NCBI GenBank assembly: GCA_039794245.1
Contig: JBDIVS010000027.1
Span: forward strand, 1-32,558
Length of the DNA: 32,558 bases
DNA from: DAITQM01 sp039794245
Lineage (GTDB): Bacteria; Pseudomonadota; Gammaproteobacteria; Xanthomonadales; Wenzhouxiangellaceae
Reading direction: 5' to 3'
Shown here: one piece after another, positions 23,693 through 32,494 of the stretch
Layout: each line of letters begins with the position of its first letter
Position numbering within the stretch: position 1 is the stretch's first letter
Made by a program: the position numbers and the translations under genes
Notes under the pieces: model-generated
Told to the model about the DNA's origin: nothing
Seen by the model: only the letters and a program-made list of their open reading frames with translations
Database searches by the model: none

Positions 23693-25726
23693 TCAGCCGG
23701 ACGCCGCCCCCTCCACCAGCGGGATACCGTGCTGCCAGAGCTGGGCCATCGCCGTGGCACCGGAAACGCTGGTGGCGATGACCCGGATTTTCGCCTGCCG
23801 GGCGTTTTGGGCGATATCCTTCAAACGGTCGAGTTGCGCCGCATCGTTCAGCCGTTCGGTCAGCTTGGGATCCAGGCGCCACCAGAGTACCGGCAGGTGT
23901 TCGGCCAGGCGGCGGATTTCGTCGTTGGCACCGTAGCGGTCGATGCCGAAGTTCACTCCCTCGGGGCCGAGATCGTCGATCAGGTTTTTGGCGTGGCGCA
24001 GATCGGCGGCCAGGTCGTCGCCGTCGAACAGCAAGACGATCTGGCTCAGTGGCACCTTGGCGTCGAGCTGACGCCCGCGCAACCAGGTTGCAAAGCCCCG
24101 GTCGCGCAGGGAATCGGCAGACAACCGCAACAAGTGGATGGCCCGCGGCTCGCCGTGGGCCAATACCTCGCCGACCCTGAGCTGGTCGAGCCGGACGGCG
24201 AGCGGGCTGTTGCGGATACTGGCCAGGAACGAATCCTCGTCGGCCTGCTGGCCGGCCTCCGCGGCCTGCCAGACCAGCCGCTGAAAGACGATCTTCTCGC
24301 GATCGTTGTCGATATTGGTGACCGGCGCGCCGGCAATCTTCAACTCGTTGTTGTCGATGGCGTGGCCCAGCCGGGCCAGCCACTGGTCGCGTTCGGCATG
24401 CTCGCCTTCGACCGCAAGTCTGGGCTTGTAACGTTCGACCCGGTTGCCGCCGGCGGCGACGGCATCCTGCCAGGCGCCGATGGCCTGGCCGATCAGCGTC
24501 TCCGCATTGCGGTTCATTTCGCCAAGCGGGCTATAGCCGGCGCTGATCGTCACCGCCACGCTGCTGTCTTGCAGTTCCAGCGGTTCGGCGGCGATCGCCG
24601 TGACCAGGTTCCCGGCCAGAGCCGCAATATCCTCGCGCCGCTCGCGGGCGGCGAAAAAGGCGAATGTGTGATCGCCGTAGCGGCAGGCGAGATCTTGTTC
24701 GGCGTTGAGCAGGCGCTGCAGCAGGATGGCGACTTCGGCGACCACGGCGTCGGCGGCATTGACCCCGAGACGCTCCATCAGGCGGTCGAAGCGATCGACC
24801 TCGATGAGCAACAAACCGGCGGCGACCTCCTTGCCCAGGGCCTGAATGTGATCTGTCAGGCGCTGCATGAACGCCTGGCGGTTCAGCATGCCGGTCAGAA
24901 GATCGGTGTTGCGCAGGCGATCGAGTTCCTTGTGCAATCCCGGGTCGATCTCCTGGCGCACTTCGCGGACCAGCATCTGGATGCACGACTCGCCGCTGTA
25001 ACGGGCCGGTGAGAAATCGGCGGAAACCTTGAACTTGCCGCCGTCGCCGCGGCGGGCGGCGAAGTTCTGCGCCGGCGGCAGCAGTCCCTGGTCGAGGTGG
25101 CGCAAAAACAGTTTGAGATCGCCGCCATCCGCCGCCGGCTCGATCAGTTCGAGGATCGAGACGCCTTCCAGATCGCTGAAATCCTGATAACCGAACAGCT
25201 CGATGTAAGCGCTGTTGGCGTAGATATGCAGCCCTTCGTGGATGTAGGCGATCGCTTCGCGCGACGAATCGAGCAGCAGGTTGTAGCGCTCTTCCAGTTC
25301 GCGCAGGCGGCCGGCATCGGAGCGCAGCGCGGCGAGGCGGTTGCGGCGCTCGAGCAGGCGGCCGGCCAGCGCCGCCAGTTGATCGTCGTCGTCGCAATCG
25401 ATCACGCCGTCCGGTGTGGCTTCGAAGACCGCTGCCAACATGTCCAGCGACACCGGCGGTAGCAATCTGACCACCAGCGCGATATCGGGGTGGGCGGCGA
25501 GCAGTTTGCGCACCTGTCGCGGTTCGTCGCTTCGACCCTCAGCAGCGGTGACGAACACCGCCGGAGTGTCCGGTTCGATGAGGCGGGCCAGCTCCTCGAC
25601 CGTCTGAACGTGCCGGGTGTGAACCGCGAGCCCGCGATTGCGCAGCAGGCTGAGCGCGTGCTGCGCAAAGTCGGGCGAAGTGTCCTTGATCAGCAAGGTC
25701 GCCGGTTTGGTCGTCTTGTGGTCCAT
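23693..25726 (-). CDS. FimX-like protein: REC-like, PAS, degenerate GGDEF and EAL domains
   Basis: A 677-residue cytoplasmic c-di-GMP signalling protein. Domains in order are: a REC-like region (about 1-130, KPATLLIKDTSPDFAQHALS); a PAS domain (about 145-265, RYNLLLDSSREAIAYIHEGL, YANSAYIELFGY); GGDEF (about 275-430, RNTDLLTGMLNRQAFMQRL); and EAL (about 445-675). The GGDEF signature is replaced by RYGDHTF, and the EAL motif is absent (NNELKIAGAPVTNIDN, IVFQRLVWQ). Neither cyclase nor phosphodiesterase activity is expected. The layout and length match FimX of Pseudomonas and Xanthomonas, which binds c-di-GMP in its EAL domain and controls type IV pilus assembly. No pilus genes are nearby, so the role is inferred from architecture only. 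Confidence 0.85.
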   Translation of the reverse strand: MDHKTTKPATLLIKDTSPDFAQHALSLLRNRGLAVHTRHVQTVEELARLIEPDTPAVFVTAAEGRSDEPRQVRKLLAAHPDIALVVRLLPPVSLDMLAAVFEATPDGVIDCDDDDQLAALAGRLLERRNRLAALRSDAGRLRELEERYNLLLDSSREAIAYIHEGLHIYANSAYIELFGYQDFSDLEGVSILELIEPAADGGDLKLFLRHLDQGLLPPAQNFAARRGDGGKFKVSADFSPARYSGESCIQMLVREVRQEIDPGLHKELDRLRNTDLLTGMLNRQAFMQRLTDHIQALGKEVAAGLLLIEVDRFDRLMERLGVNAADAVVAEVAILLQRLLNAEQDLACRYGDHTFAFFAARERREDIAALAGNLVTAIAAEPLELQDSSVAVTISAGYSPLGEMNRNAETLIGQAIGAWQDAVAAGGNRVERYKPRLAVEGEHAERDQWLARLGHAIDNNELKIAGAPVTNIDNDREKIVFQRLVWQAAEAGQQADEDSFLASIRNSPLAVRLDQLRVGEVLAHGEPRAIHLLRLSADSLRDRGFATWLRGRQLDAKVPLSQIVLLFDGDDLAADLRHAKNLIDDLGPEGVNFGIDRYGANDEIRRLAEHLPVLWWRLDPKLTERLNDAAQLDRLKDIAQNARQAKIRVIATSVSGATAMAQLWQHGIPLVEGAASG

Positions 25727-25830
25727 GCTCTGCGGTCCATCCTGAGGCAGGGCGCCGCCCCCGGCCGGTCTTGCGCTCTATGTTACCGCGGATGATTCAT
25801 GAACCGCTCGCCGGTGCCCCCCGCCGAAGC

Positions 25831-25855
25831 CCGCCGGCGGAATCACTGCCGGCGG
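25831..25855 (-). terminator. Hairpin directly after the TonB-dependent receptor stop
   Basis: A perfect 8-bp GC stem (CCGCCGGC/GCCGGCGG, 9-nt loop) abuts the stop codon at 25856-25858. No T-run follows, so termination is likely but not certain. Confidence 0.4.
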
Positions 25856-28606
25856 TCAGCTCCGCCAGGTCAGCCGCGTCCAGAATGTCGTGCCGAGCAG
25901 CCGGTAGGTCGCAACGTCGGTGTTGGCCTGATCGGCATTGATCAGAAGCGGCGGCCGGCGGTCGGCCAGGTTGTCGATGCCGAACGCCACGCTCGGCCCG
26001 CCGGCGAAGCGGTAGGCGGCGTTGAGGTCGTGATAGACGACATGCGGCACACGCCGCACGGTACCGGGAAACAGCTCGCCGCCGGTTTCGTTCAGCGCCC
26101 CGATCCATTGCGCCTGGTAGCTAAAGCGCCAGGCGCCGTGCGCCCAGGCGGCGAGGTACTGGCCGCGCCAGTGCGGAATCGCCCCGAAGCGGTCCTGGTC
26201 GAAGCCGCCGGCGCCGACGAGCGGTGCGCTGCCGGGGAAAGCGACCAGGTTGCGTTCATCGACATAGCTCAATAAGACGCGGTGGCTGAAGGCACCGCCG
26301 AACAGGCGGTGGCCGGCGGCCAGTTCGAGATCGACGCCGCGCGCCGTCTCTTGAGCGATGTTCAGCAACTCGGCACGGATCTGCGTCAGGCTGCCGTCGG
26401 CGGCGCGGTCGATGCGGCCGCAGAAATCGTCCTCGCCGCTCGCCAGACACTGGGCCAGCACGGTCTCGCCGCCCAGACCGGCGATGGCGTTGTCGATCTC
26501 GATATCGTAGTAATCGACGTTGAGTTCCAGATCGGCGAACCACGGCGGCCGCCAGGTGAAACCGGCGGTGACGATATCGGCCTGTTCAGGCCCGAGATCG
26601 GGATTGCCGCCGCCCATCACCGGAATCTCGTTGCCGCTTTGATCGAAACTGCCGTCGGCCGGCACGCCCTGGGCGATGCAGCGCTCGATTTCGAGACCCG
26701 TCAAGGGCGAAAAATCGGCGCACGGATCCTCGACGATCGGGTTCGACTGCGCCACGCCGCCGAACAGTTCGCCGACGTTGGGCGCCCGGAACGCTTCGGC
26801 CCACGAGGCACGGACGATCACGCCGCCGCCCGGCTGGTAGCGCAGGCCGGCCTCGAATATCGCCTCGGTGCCGAAATTGGAAAAATCGACGAGCCGCGCC
26901 CCGAGGTCGAGATCCAGCGCTTCGATCCCGGGCCGGCCGGCGGCGAGCGGCACGCCGAGTTCCAGGTACCACTCGTGGCTGTCGAAGCCGCCGCGGGTGA
27001 TCGCCCGCGCTGCGCCGCTGGTATTGCCGCCAACGGTCTGCGGATCGGGGACGTCGGCACCGTCTTCGTCGCGGTATTCGTAACCGAAAGCGGCGGCCAG
27101 CGGCCCGGCCGGCAAGTCGATCAGATCCCGTTTGAGGTTGGCGCTGACCACGGTTTGCTCGTTGAAACCGTGATCTTCAAGATCGGCGGCGATAAACGCC
27201 AGCATCTCGGGCGTGATGCTGCCGGCGCCGCCGAACAGGTTGAGCGGCACGCAGCCTTCGATGACCGCACCAGGCACGCCGCAGCGGGCGATGCCGGCGG
27301 TATCGAAGAACGACGGGCCGAGCGCCAGGGCCAAGCGATCGTCCAGCGCATCGCCGGTCTGCAACTGATCGAGCGTATGGCGCGCGTGGTTGACCGCCGC
27401 ATCCCAGAACCAACCGCCGGCATGACCGTCGGCGCCGAACACGACGCGCCAGGTCTCGTCGTTCTGGATAAAGGTCCGCGGCCCGGCCTCGATGAGACGG
27501 CGCCGGGCATCGGCGATTTCCTCCCCGAATGGATTGAAGACCTGGGTTGCGGCGACGGCGAGATTTTCGCGGGTCGTGAACAACGGCAGCGGCGCGAGCT
27601 GCGTGTCGCTGTCGCGGCGCTGGAACATCCCTTCGGCAAAGACATTGAAGGCCGGGGCAAATGAATACCGGCCCTCGACGAAGGCGTTGAAACGTTCGGC
27701 ATCCTGGCGGAGATCCTCGAAAGCGTTGAAATTGAACCGGTCGGCGTCGGTGAACGGGCGGAAATCGTCCGGCGCATCGCCGTTTTCGCCGTCGATCAGC
27801 GTCAGCCGGCCGCGCGCGGCACGGAAATTACCGCCCGGTGGCGCCGAACTGCCGTCCGGTACGATCGCGTTTTCCGGCCCATCGACCGTCAGCAGGCGGC
27901 GCGAAAACTCCCGTTCGCTTTTGCCGACGTCTTCCTGCGTCAGGTATTGGATGCCGGCCAGCCAATTGCCAGTGGTGAAATCGCTGCCATAGACGGCGCT
28001 GGCCTGACCATCGCCGTCGCCGCGACTCGTCAAACCGCCCTTCGCTTCCACTTCCAGGCCGTCGAAATGCCGCCGGGTGATCAGGTTGATCACGCCGGCC
28101 ACGGCGTCGGCGCCGTACTCGACCGAAGCGCCGGCCTTGAAAATCTCGACCCGCTCGATCGCCGCCAGCGGGATCATACCGACATCGACAATCCCGCTCG
28201 CCCCGCCGCCGCCGGGTACGAGACGCCGGCCGTTGAGCAGGATCAGCGTCCGCTCGGCGCCCAGACCGCGCAGCTCGACGGTCGCCGCACCGCGCGAAAA
28301 TCCGCCGCCTGCGCCGCGCGCCCCGACATTGCTGTTGAGCGGCGAGCCGGTCACGAACGGCAGCTCCTGCAACAATTCACCGAGGTTGCTGACGCCGCTA
28401 TCGAGCAGCGTCTGGCGGTCGAGTACGGTGATCGGAAAGGCGCCGTCCTGCGGCATGCGGGCCAACCGCGTCCCGGTCACGGTGAACGGTTCGAGCGCCG
28501 TGCCCGGCGCTGTTTCTTCTTCCGGCGCCGCCGGGCACAACGTCGCACCAAACAAACAAACACTCCATAACACCGCAACCCCCGAGGCGCGGCACATGGC
28601 AGCCAT
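25856..28606 (-). CDS. TonB-dependent outer membrane receptor
   Basis: An outer membrane beta-barrel that takes up a ligand with energy from TonB. A signal peptide (MCRASGVAVLWSVCLFGATL, ending CPAAPEE) is followed by a TonB-box-like EPFTVTGTRL. The plug domain (about 45-190) has FPITVLDRQTLLDSGVSNLG, TVELRGLGAERTLILLNGRR, VGMIPLAAIERVEIFKAGAS and EYGADAVAGVINLITRR. The barrel includes the late landmarks YQPGGGVIVRASWAEAFRAP, DLELNVDYYDIEI and NAAYRFAGGPSVAFGIDNLA. The start is set at 28606 (MAAMCRAS, 916 residues); the frame is open to 28723 but that extension is not signal-peptide-like. The C-terminus RLTWRS lacks the usual terminal Phe. The substrate cannot be told; iron chelates, cobalamin or oligomers are all possible. 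Confidence 0.93.
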   Translation of the reverse strand: MAAMCRASGVAVLWSVCLFGATLCPAAPEEETAPGTALEPFTVTGTRLARMPQDGAFPITVLDRQTLLDSGVSNLGELLQELPFVTGSPLNSNVGARGAGGGFSRGAATVELRGLGAERTLILLNGRRLVPGGGGASGIVDVGMIPLAAIERVEIFKAGASVEYGADAVAGVINLITRRHFDGLEVEAKGGLTSRGDGDGQASAVYGSDFTTGNWLAGIQYLTQEDVGKSEREFSRRLLTVDGPENAIVPDGSSAPPGGNFRAARGRLTLIDGENGDAPDDFRPFTDADRFNFNAFEDLRQDAERFNAFVEGRYSFAPAFNVFAEGMFQRRDSDTQLAPLPLFTTRENLAVAATQVFNPFGEEIADARRRLIEAGPRTFIQNDETWRVVFGADGHAGGWFWDAAVNHARHTLDQLQTGDALDDRLALALGPSFFDTAGIARCGVPGAVIEGCVPLNLFGGAGSITPEMLAFIAADLEDHGFNEQTVVSANLKRDLIDLPAGPLAAAFGYEYRDEDGADVPDPQTVGGNTSGAARAITRGGFDSHEWYLELGVPLAAGRPGIEALDLDLGARLVDFSNFGTEAIFEAGLRYQPGGGVIVRASWAEAFRAPNVGELFGGVAQSNPIVEDPCADFSPLTGLEIERCIAQGVPADGSFDQSGNEIPVMGGGNPDLGPEQADIVTAGFTWRPPWFADLELNVDYYDIEIDNAIAGLGGETVLAQCLASGEDDFCGRIDRAADGSLTQIRAELLNIAQETARGVDLELAAGHRLFGGAFSHRVLLSYVDERNLVAFPGSAPLVGAGGFDQDRFGAIPHWRGQYLAAWAHGAWRFSYQAQWIGALNETGGELFPGTVRRVPHVVYHDLNAAYRFAGGPSVAFGIDNLADRRPPLLINADQANTDVATYRLLGTTFWTRLTWRS

Positions 28607-28723
28607 TCGAACTGACGTGCTCTTTGCGACTATGCGCCTTGGCGAGAGAAAACAGGCGCATGTCACCAGGATCGCCCGGATCGAAAGTTTCACAACGGCT
28701 GGAAACGGCACGGATTTCACCAC

Positions 28724-28927
28724 GAAGGACTCGGAAAATAAGATGGTTAAAGAGTGAATTCCGGACGCGCCGGCGATAGCGGGCGCGATCCAGAATCCAT
28801 GTTTCCTGCTAGATTCCCACGGGCGCGGGAATGACGACGATAAGCAGTTAGCGTGGCCCTTCGTGTATCTTCGTGATAAAAAAATTTTTCCTTATGCATC
28901 TTGTGTCCATTTCTTTTTTCTTTGCCT
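28724..28927. other. Intergenic region with small repeats
   Basis: No gene is seen. Short CACCACGAAGGA-like and CTTCGTGTATCTTCGTGATA stretches (28715-28735 and 28860-28880) form a loose inverted pair. They are of a kind often found between bacterial genes. A T/A-rich run (AAAAAAATTTTTCC, 28879-28892) and TTTCTTTTTTCTTTG (28911-28925) lie downstream of the BNR-repeat gene and could serve in its termination. Confidence 0.35.
28809..28840 (+). repeat. Intergenic ATTCCC...CGGGAATGACGA repeat
   Basis: CTAGATTCCCACGGGCGCGG followed by GAATGACGACGA is an imperfect inverted repeat (ATTCCC/GGGAAT). It is related to the unit at 1679-1737. Confidence 0.5.
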
Positions 28928-31900
28928 CTATGGCAAAGCACGCAAGGCGGTCTCACGGTTCGACCCGGCGCCGGCCGCCGGCCGGGCCACGGCCGGCAGA
29001 CCGAGCGCCGCGGCACGTTCGTTGAAGCGCGGCAGATCGTCGTTCCAGACCGTATCGAGCGCGCCGAGTTCCGCCGCCACCGCGGCTTCGAGTTCAGCCG
29101 CCACCTGGCGCATCGCCGCGGTCGGCGGTGCGTCACTGAAGGCCGATAGGCGCATGACGTCGGCCAGTTTGTCGGTCAACCTGATCGGAAAGTTCAGCGG
29201 ATCCTGCGGGCTTTCGTTCTGCGTTTGATACAACGCTTTTTCCACCGCCTCGATTTTGGCGAGCAGTGCCTCGGCCTCGGGCTGCAACGGCTGCCACTCA
29301 TCTTGCGCTTTGGCCTTCTCCTGCACGGCAACGATCTGGCGGCGCACGGTGCGCAGCTCGGCGATCGCGCGGTGTGCCGCGCTCAGGCGGTCGCGCAAGG
29401 CGCTGACAAACTCGAACTGCGCGGCGTAATCCGCCGCGGTGGCGCTCGACCGGGGATCGGCGAGCACGGTAAATTCGACCGTGCTTTCGTTCTCGCCGCG
29501 GCGCAGCACGGCGCGATAGACGCCGGGCACCGCAGTCGGACCGCTGAGGTCGCGGTTCCAGAGCACCATGCCGTCGAACTTTTCGGCCGCCGGCCATTTG
29601 AGATCCCAGACCACCTGCTGCAAGCCGCGCTTTGTATCGAGCTGCCGGTTGTCGTCCGGCGTTTCGGGTTTGGCTTTTTCCTCCTCTTCGGTTGCCGGCT
29701 TGGGCGTGAAGGTGCGGATCGTCTGGCCGCCGGCGGTCTGGATCTCGAGTTCCAGCGTTTCTTCGGCCTCGAGGTCACTGCCCAGCCAGTAGCGCAACAC
29801 TGCGCCGGCCGGCGGATTACGCCCTTCGTTGACCACCTCGCGTTCCCGCCCGCCCGGGCGCTGGCGATAGACCCGGCCGGGGGCGAAAAGGTGCGCCGCT
29901 TTGCCGGTGACCGAATCGTCAAAGGCGCGCAACATGGATAGATCGTCTAAAATCCAGAAGCCGCGGCCCTGGGTCGCGGCGATCAGGTCGCCGTCCTTGA
30001 GCGCCAGGTCGGTGATCGGTGTGAGCGGCAGATTGGCCTGCACCGGCTGCCAGCTCGCGCCGTCGTCGAACGAGAGATAAAAACCGCGCTCAGTGCCGGC
30101 GTAGAGCAGCCCGGGGCGCAACGGGTCGGCGCGAATCACGCGCGTGAAATGAGCGGCGGCGATATCGCGCACGATTTTTTTCCAGTGCGCGCCGTAATCG
30201 GTCGTTTTATACAAATACGGCTTAAAATCGTCCTGCTTGTAGGCGGTCGCCGCCAGGTACAATCCACCGGGTTCGGTTGGGTGGGCCTCGATGCTGTTGA
30301 TCTGGATTTCATGCGGCAGGCCAGGCGGCGTCACGTCGCGCCAGGTCTTGCCGCCGTCGCGGCTCAAGTTTACCCGCCCGTCGTCCGAACCGGTCCACAG
30401 CACGCCGGCTTCGTGCGGCGATTCGAGCGCCGTGAAGATCGTGCCGTAATATTCGACGCTGGTGTTGTCCTTGGTGATCGGCCCGCCGGACGGCCCCTGC
30501 TTGTCCTTCAGATCGCGTGTCAGGTCGGGACTGATCGCCTGCCAGGTGCGGCCTTCGTCGGCGGTCCTGAACAGCACGTTTGCCGCGGCGTAAAGCACGT
30601 TCGGATCGTGCGGCGAAAAGAAGATCGGGAAATTCCAGTTGAAGCGGTATTTCAGTTCCGCCGCACCCCAACCCATCGGGTTGTCGGGCCAGGGATTGAC
30701 GGCGCTGATTTCGCCTGTGCGGTGATTGATACGAATCAGGTAACCGCCGTACGAACCGCCGAACACGATCTCGGGGTCGTCGGGTTTGGCGACGACATAG
30801 CCGCTCTCGCCGCCGGCCGTCGGCTCGAAATCGCGCACGCCGATCGCGCTGCCGAACACCGAGCGCGAGCGGATGCGTAGCGCCGAGTTGTCCTGCTGGC
30901 CGCCGAGCAGGCGGTAAGGAAAAGCGTTGTCGGCCGAGACGCGGTAGATCTGCGCCGTCGGCTGGTTGTCCTGCGCCGTCCAGCGCTTACCGCCGTCGGT
31001 CGAGACGTTGACCCCGCCGTCGTTGGCTTCGATCATGCGCAGCGGATCTTGGGGATCGATCCACAGGTCATGATTGTCGCCGTGCGGCGTCGGGATCGCC
31101 TCGAATGTTTTTCCCCCGTCGCGCGAATGCAGGAACTCGACATTGACCACATAGACGCTGTTTTCATTAGCTGGATCGGCATAAACCCTGGAGTAATACC
31201 AGGCCCGCTGCCGCAGCTTGCGCTCCTGGTTGACCCGTTCCCAGGTTTTGCCCGCATCGCGCGAGCGGAAAACACCGCCGTCGGCGGCCTCGACGATCGC
31301 ATAGAGATTGTCGGGATTGTTCGCCGACACCGCAATGCCGCCGATGCCGAGCGGCGGTTTCGGCAGGCCGGGGTTCGCCGTCAGTTCTTGCCAGGTGTCA
31401 CCGCCGTCGGTCGATTTCCAAAGGCCCGAACCCTCGCCGCCGCTTTCCAGGCTGTACGGCGTGCGCCTGACGCGCCAGGTCGCGGCATACACAATCCGCG
31501 GATTGGTCGGGTCGAGAACCAGGTCGATCGCGCCGGCCGAATCATTCACATAGAGGATCTTCCGCCAGCTTTTGCCGCCGTCGGTCGAACGGTACACGCC
31601 GCGTTCGTCATGCGGCCCGAACAGATGGCCGAGCACCGCGGCATAGACCCGATCCGGATCGTTCGGGTGCACGCGGATTCGCGGGATGTGGCGCGATTCG
31701 GGCAGCCCGGCGTACGTCCATGTCCGGCCGGCGTCGGTCGATTTCCATACCCCCTCGCCAGGCGAGACATTGCCGCGCACCGTCTTCTCGCCGGTGCCGG
31801 CATAAATCACGTTGGGATCGGACGGCGCGACCGCAACGGCGCCGATCGAGCCGCCGAAAAAGCCGTCGGAGACGTTTTTCCATGTCAGGCCCTGGTCCGT

Positions 31901-32143
31901 GGACTTCCAGACCCCGCCGCCGGTCGAGCCGAAATAATAGACATCGCGATCGCCGGCTACCCCGGTCACCGCCGCCGCCCGCCCGCCGCGATAAGGCCCG
32001 ACCTCGCGCCACTGCAAGCCGGCCAACTCGGCCGGAGCCAGTTCGGCGATCCCCGCCGCCGGCGCTGCCGGCACCACCGCCACCACCGAAAACACTGCCA
32101 GCGAAAGCGCCCGGCACCGTAAAATCAGCCACAAGCCCCGCAT
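28928..32143 (-). CDS. Secreted BNR/sortilin-type repeat protein (glycosyl-hydrolase-like beta-propeller)
   Basis: A large exported protein (1071 residues from the ATG at 32143; the in-frame Met at 32164 would add seven residues). The signal peptide is ALSLAVFSVVAVVPAAPAAG. From about residue 45 to 760 it carries many BNR-type repeats: SxDxGxTW motifs such as WKSTDQGLTW, WKSTDAGRTW, YRSTDGGKSW, WKSTDGGDTW, SRDGGKTF and RTADEGRTW. They occur with VY(A)A(G/A)T strands, as in VPS10/sortilin-type propellers. A C-terminal region (about 790-1071) has beta-sandwich then helical character (EFTVLADPRSS, LRDRLSAAHRAIAELRTVRR). Family members are often annotated as glycosyl hydrolases without proof of activity. 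No catalytic residues can be assigned here. Confidence 0.88.
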   Translation of the reverse strand: MRGLWLILRCRALSLAVFSVVAVVPAAPAAGIAELAPAELAGLQWREVGPYRGGRAAAVTGVAGDRDVYYFGSTGGGVWKSTDQGLTWKNVSDGFFGGSIGAVAVAPSDPNVIYAGTGEKTVRGNVSPGEGVWKSTDAGRTWTYAGLPESRHIPRIRVHPNDPDRVYAAVLGHLFGPHDERGVYRSTDGGKSWRKILYVNDSAGAIDLVLDPTNPRIVYAATWRVRRTPYSLESGGEGSGLWKSTDGGDTWQELTANPGLPKPPLGIGGIAVSANNPDNLYAIVEAADGGVFRSRDAGKTWERVNQERKLRQRAWYYSRVYADPANENSVYVVNVEFLHSRDGGKTFEAIPTPHGDNHDLWIDPQDPLRMIEANDGGVNVSTDGGKRWTAQDNQPTAQIYRVSADNAFPYRLLGGQQDNSALRIRSRSVFGSAIGVRDFEPTAGGESGYVVAKPDDPEIVFGGSYGGYLIRINHRTGEISAVNPWPDNPMGWGAAELKYRFNWNFPIFFSPHDPNVLYAAANVLFRTADEGRTWQAISPDLTRDLKDKQGPSGGPITKDNTSVEYYGTIFTALESPHEAGVLWTGSDDGRVNLSRDGGKTWRDVTPPGLPHEIQINSIEAHPTEPGGLYLAATAYKQDDFKPYLYKTTDYGAHWKKIVRDIAAAHFTRVIRADPLRPGLLYAGTERGFYLSFDDGASWQPVQANLPLTPITDLALKDGDLIAATQGRGFWILDDLSMLRAFDDSVTGKAAHLFAPGRVYRQRPGGREREVVNEGRNPPAGAVLRYWLGSDLEAEETLELEIQTAGGQTIRTFTPKPATEEEEKAKPETPDDNRQLDTKRGLQQVVWDLKWPAAEKFDGMVLWNRDLSGPTAVPGVYRAVLRRGENESTVEFTVLADPRSSATAADYAAQFEFVSALRDRLSAAHRAIAELRTVRRQIVAVQEKAKAQDEWQPLQPEAEALLAKIEAVEKALYQTQNESPQDPLNFPIRLTDKLADVMRLSAFSDAPPTAAMRQVAAELEAAVAAELGALDTVWNDDLPRFNERAAALGLPAVARPAAGAGSNRETALRALP

Positions 32144-32210
32144 CGGAACTCTCCCGTCGAGCAAAACGCGCCCAGTATAGCCGCGCCCGGCGCCGTATCC
32201 AGCCCGCGTC

Positions 32211-32239
32211 TTGACTTACCCGCCCGCTCACGGTGTAAT
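32211..32239 (+). promoter_or_regulatory. Sigma70-type promoter ahead of the tandem repeat
   Basis: TTGACT (32211-32216) and TGTAAT (32234-32239) are separated by 17 bp; each differs from consensus at one base. The following GC-rich stretch GCCGCCC resembles the discriminator of stable-RNA promoters. It points away from the BNR gene and towards the tRNA-like repeat. Confidence 0.55.
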
Positions 32240-32297
32240 ATGCCGCCCACCGCCGGTGATGCCCCTCCCGCGGTGAACGAAGTAACATGACTCACGG

Positions 32298-32316
32298 GGC
32301 CAGGTAGCTCAGTTGG
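32298..32316 (+). other. tRNA 5' fragment (tRNA-Phe-like), first copy
   Basis: GGCCAGGTAGCTCAGTTGG matches the 5' acceptor strand, the TA at positions 8-9, the D stem and the first half of the D loop of a proteobacterial tRNA-Phe. No anticodon arm, T arm or matching 3' acceptor strand follows. GAGAGCA, which would complete a D stem, appears only 23 bases later inside the hairpin loop. It is not a complete tRNA. Confidence 0.6.
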
Positions 32317-32475
32317 GCGGACAGGTCCCCGGCAAAAGCGAGAGCACACAGCTTTTGCCCTGTCCGCGCCGAGACCGGGATGGTCGAGGCCGGGCTCTTG
32401 GCGAGACCAGGATGGTCGAGCTCTAGAGCCGCGGTGATGCCCCTCCCGCGGTGAACGAAGTAACATGACTCACGG

Positions 32476-32494
32476 GGCCAGGTAGCTCAGTTGG
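32476..32494 (+). other. tRNA 5' fragment, second copy
   Basis: It is identical to the copy at 32298-32316 and in the same place within the repeat unit. The window ends 64 bases later, in the sequence where the first copy is also not a tRNA. Confidence 0.6.

Noticed and set aside
26282..27664. A 460-codon plus-strand frame opposite the TonB-dependent receptor
   Set aside because: It is the shadow of a strongly supported gene with conserved plug motifs; no independent signals were found.
32298..32380. Intact tRNA gene (tRNA-Phe)
   Set aside because: Only the 5' acceptor strand and part of the D arm match. There is no anticodon arm, no T arm with GTTCGA, and no 3' strand complementary to GGCCAGG within tRNA distance.
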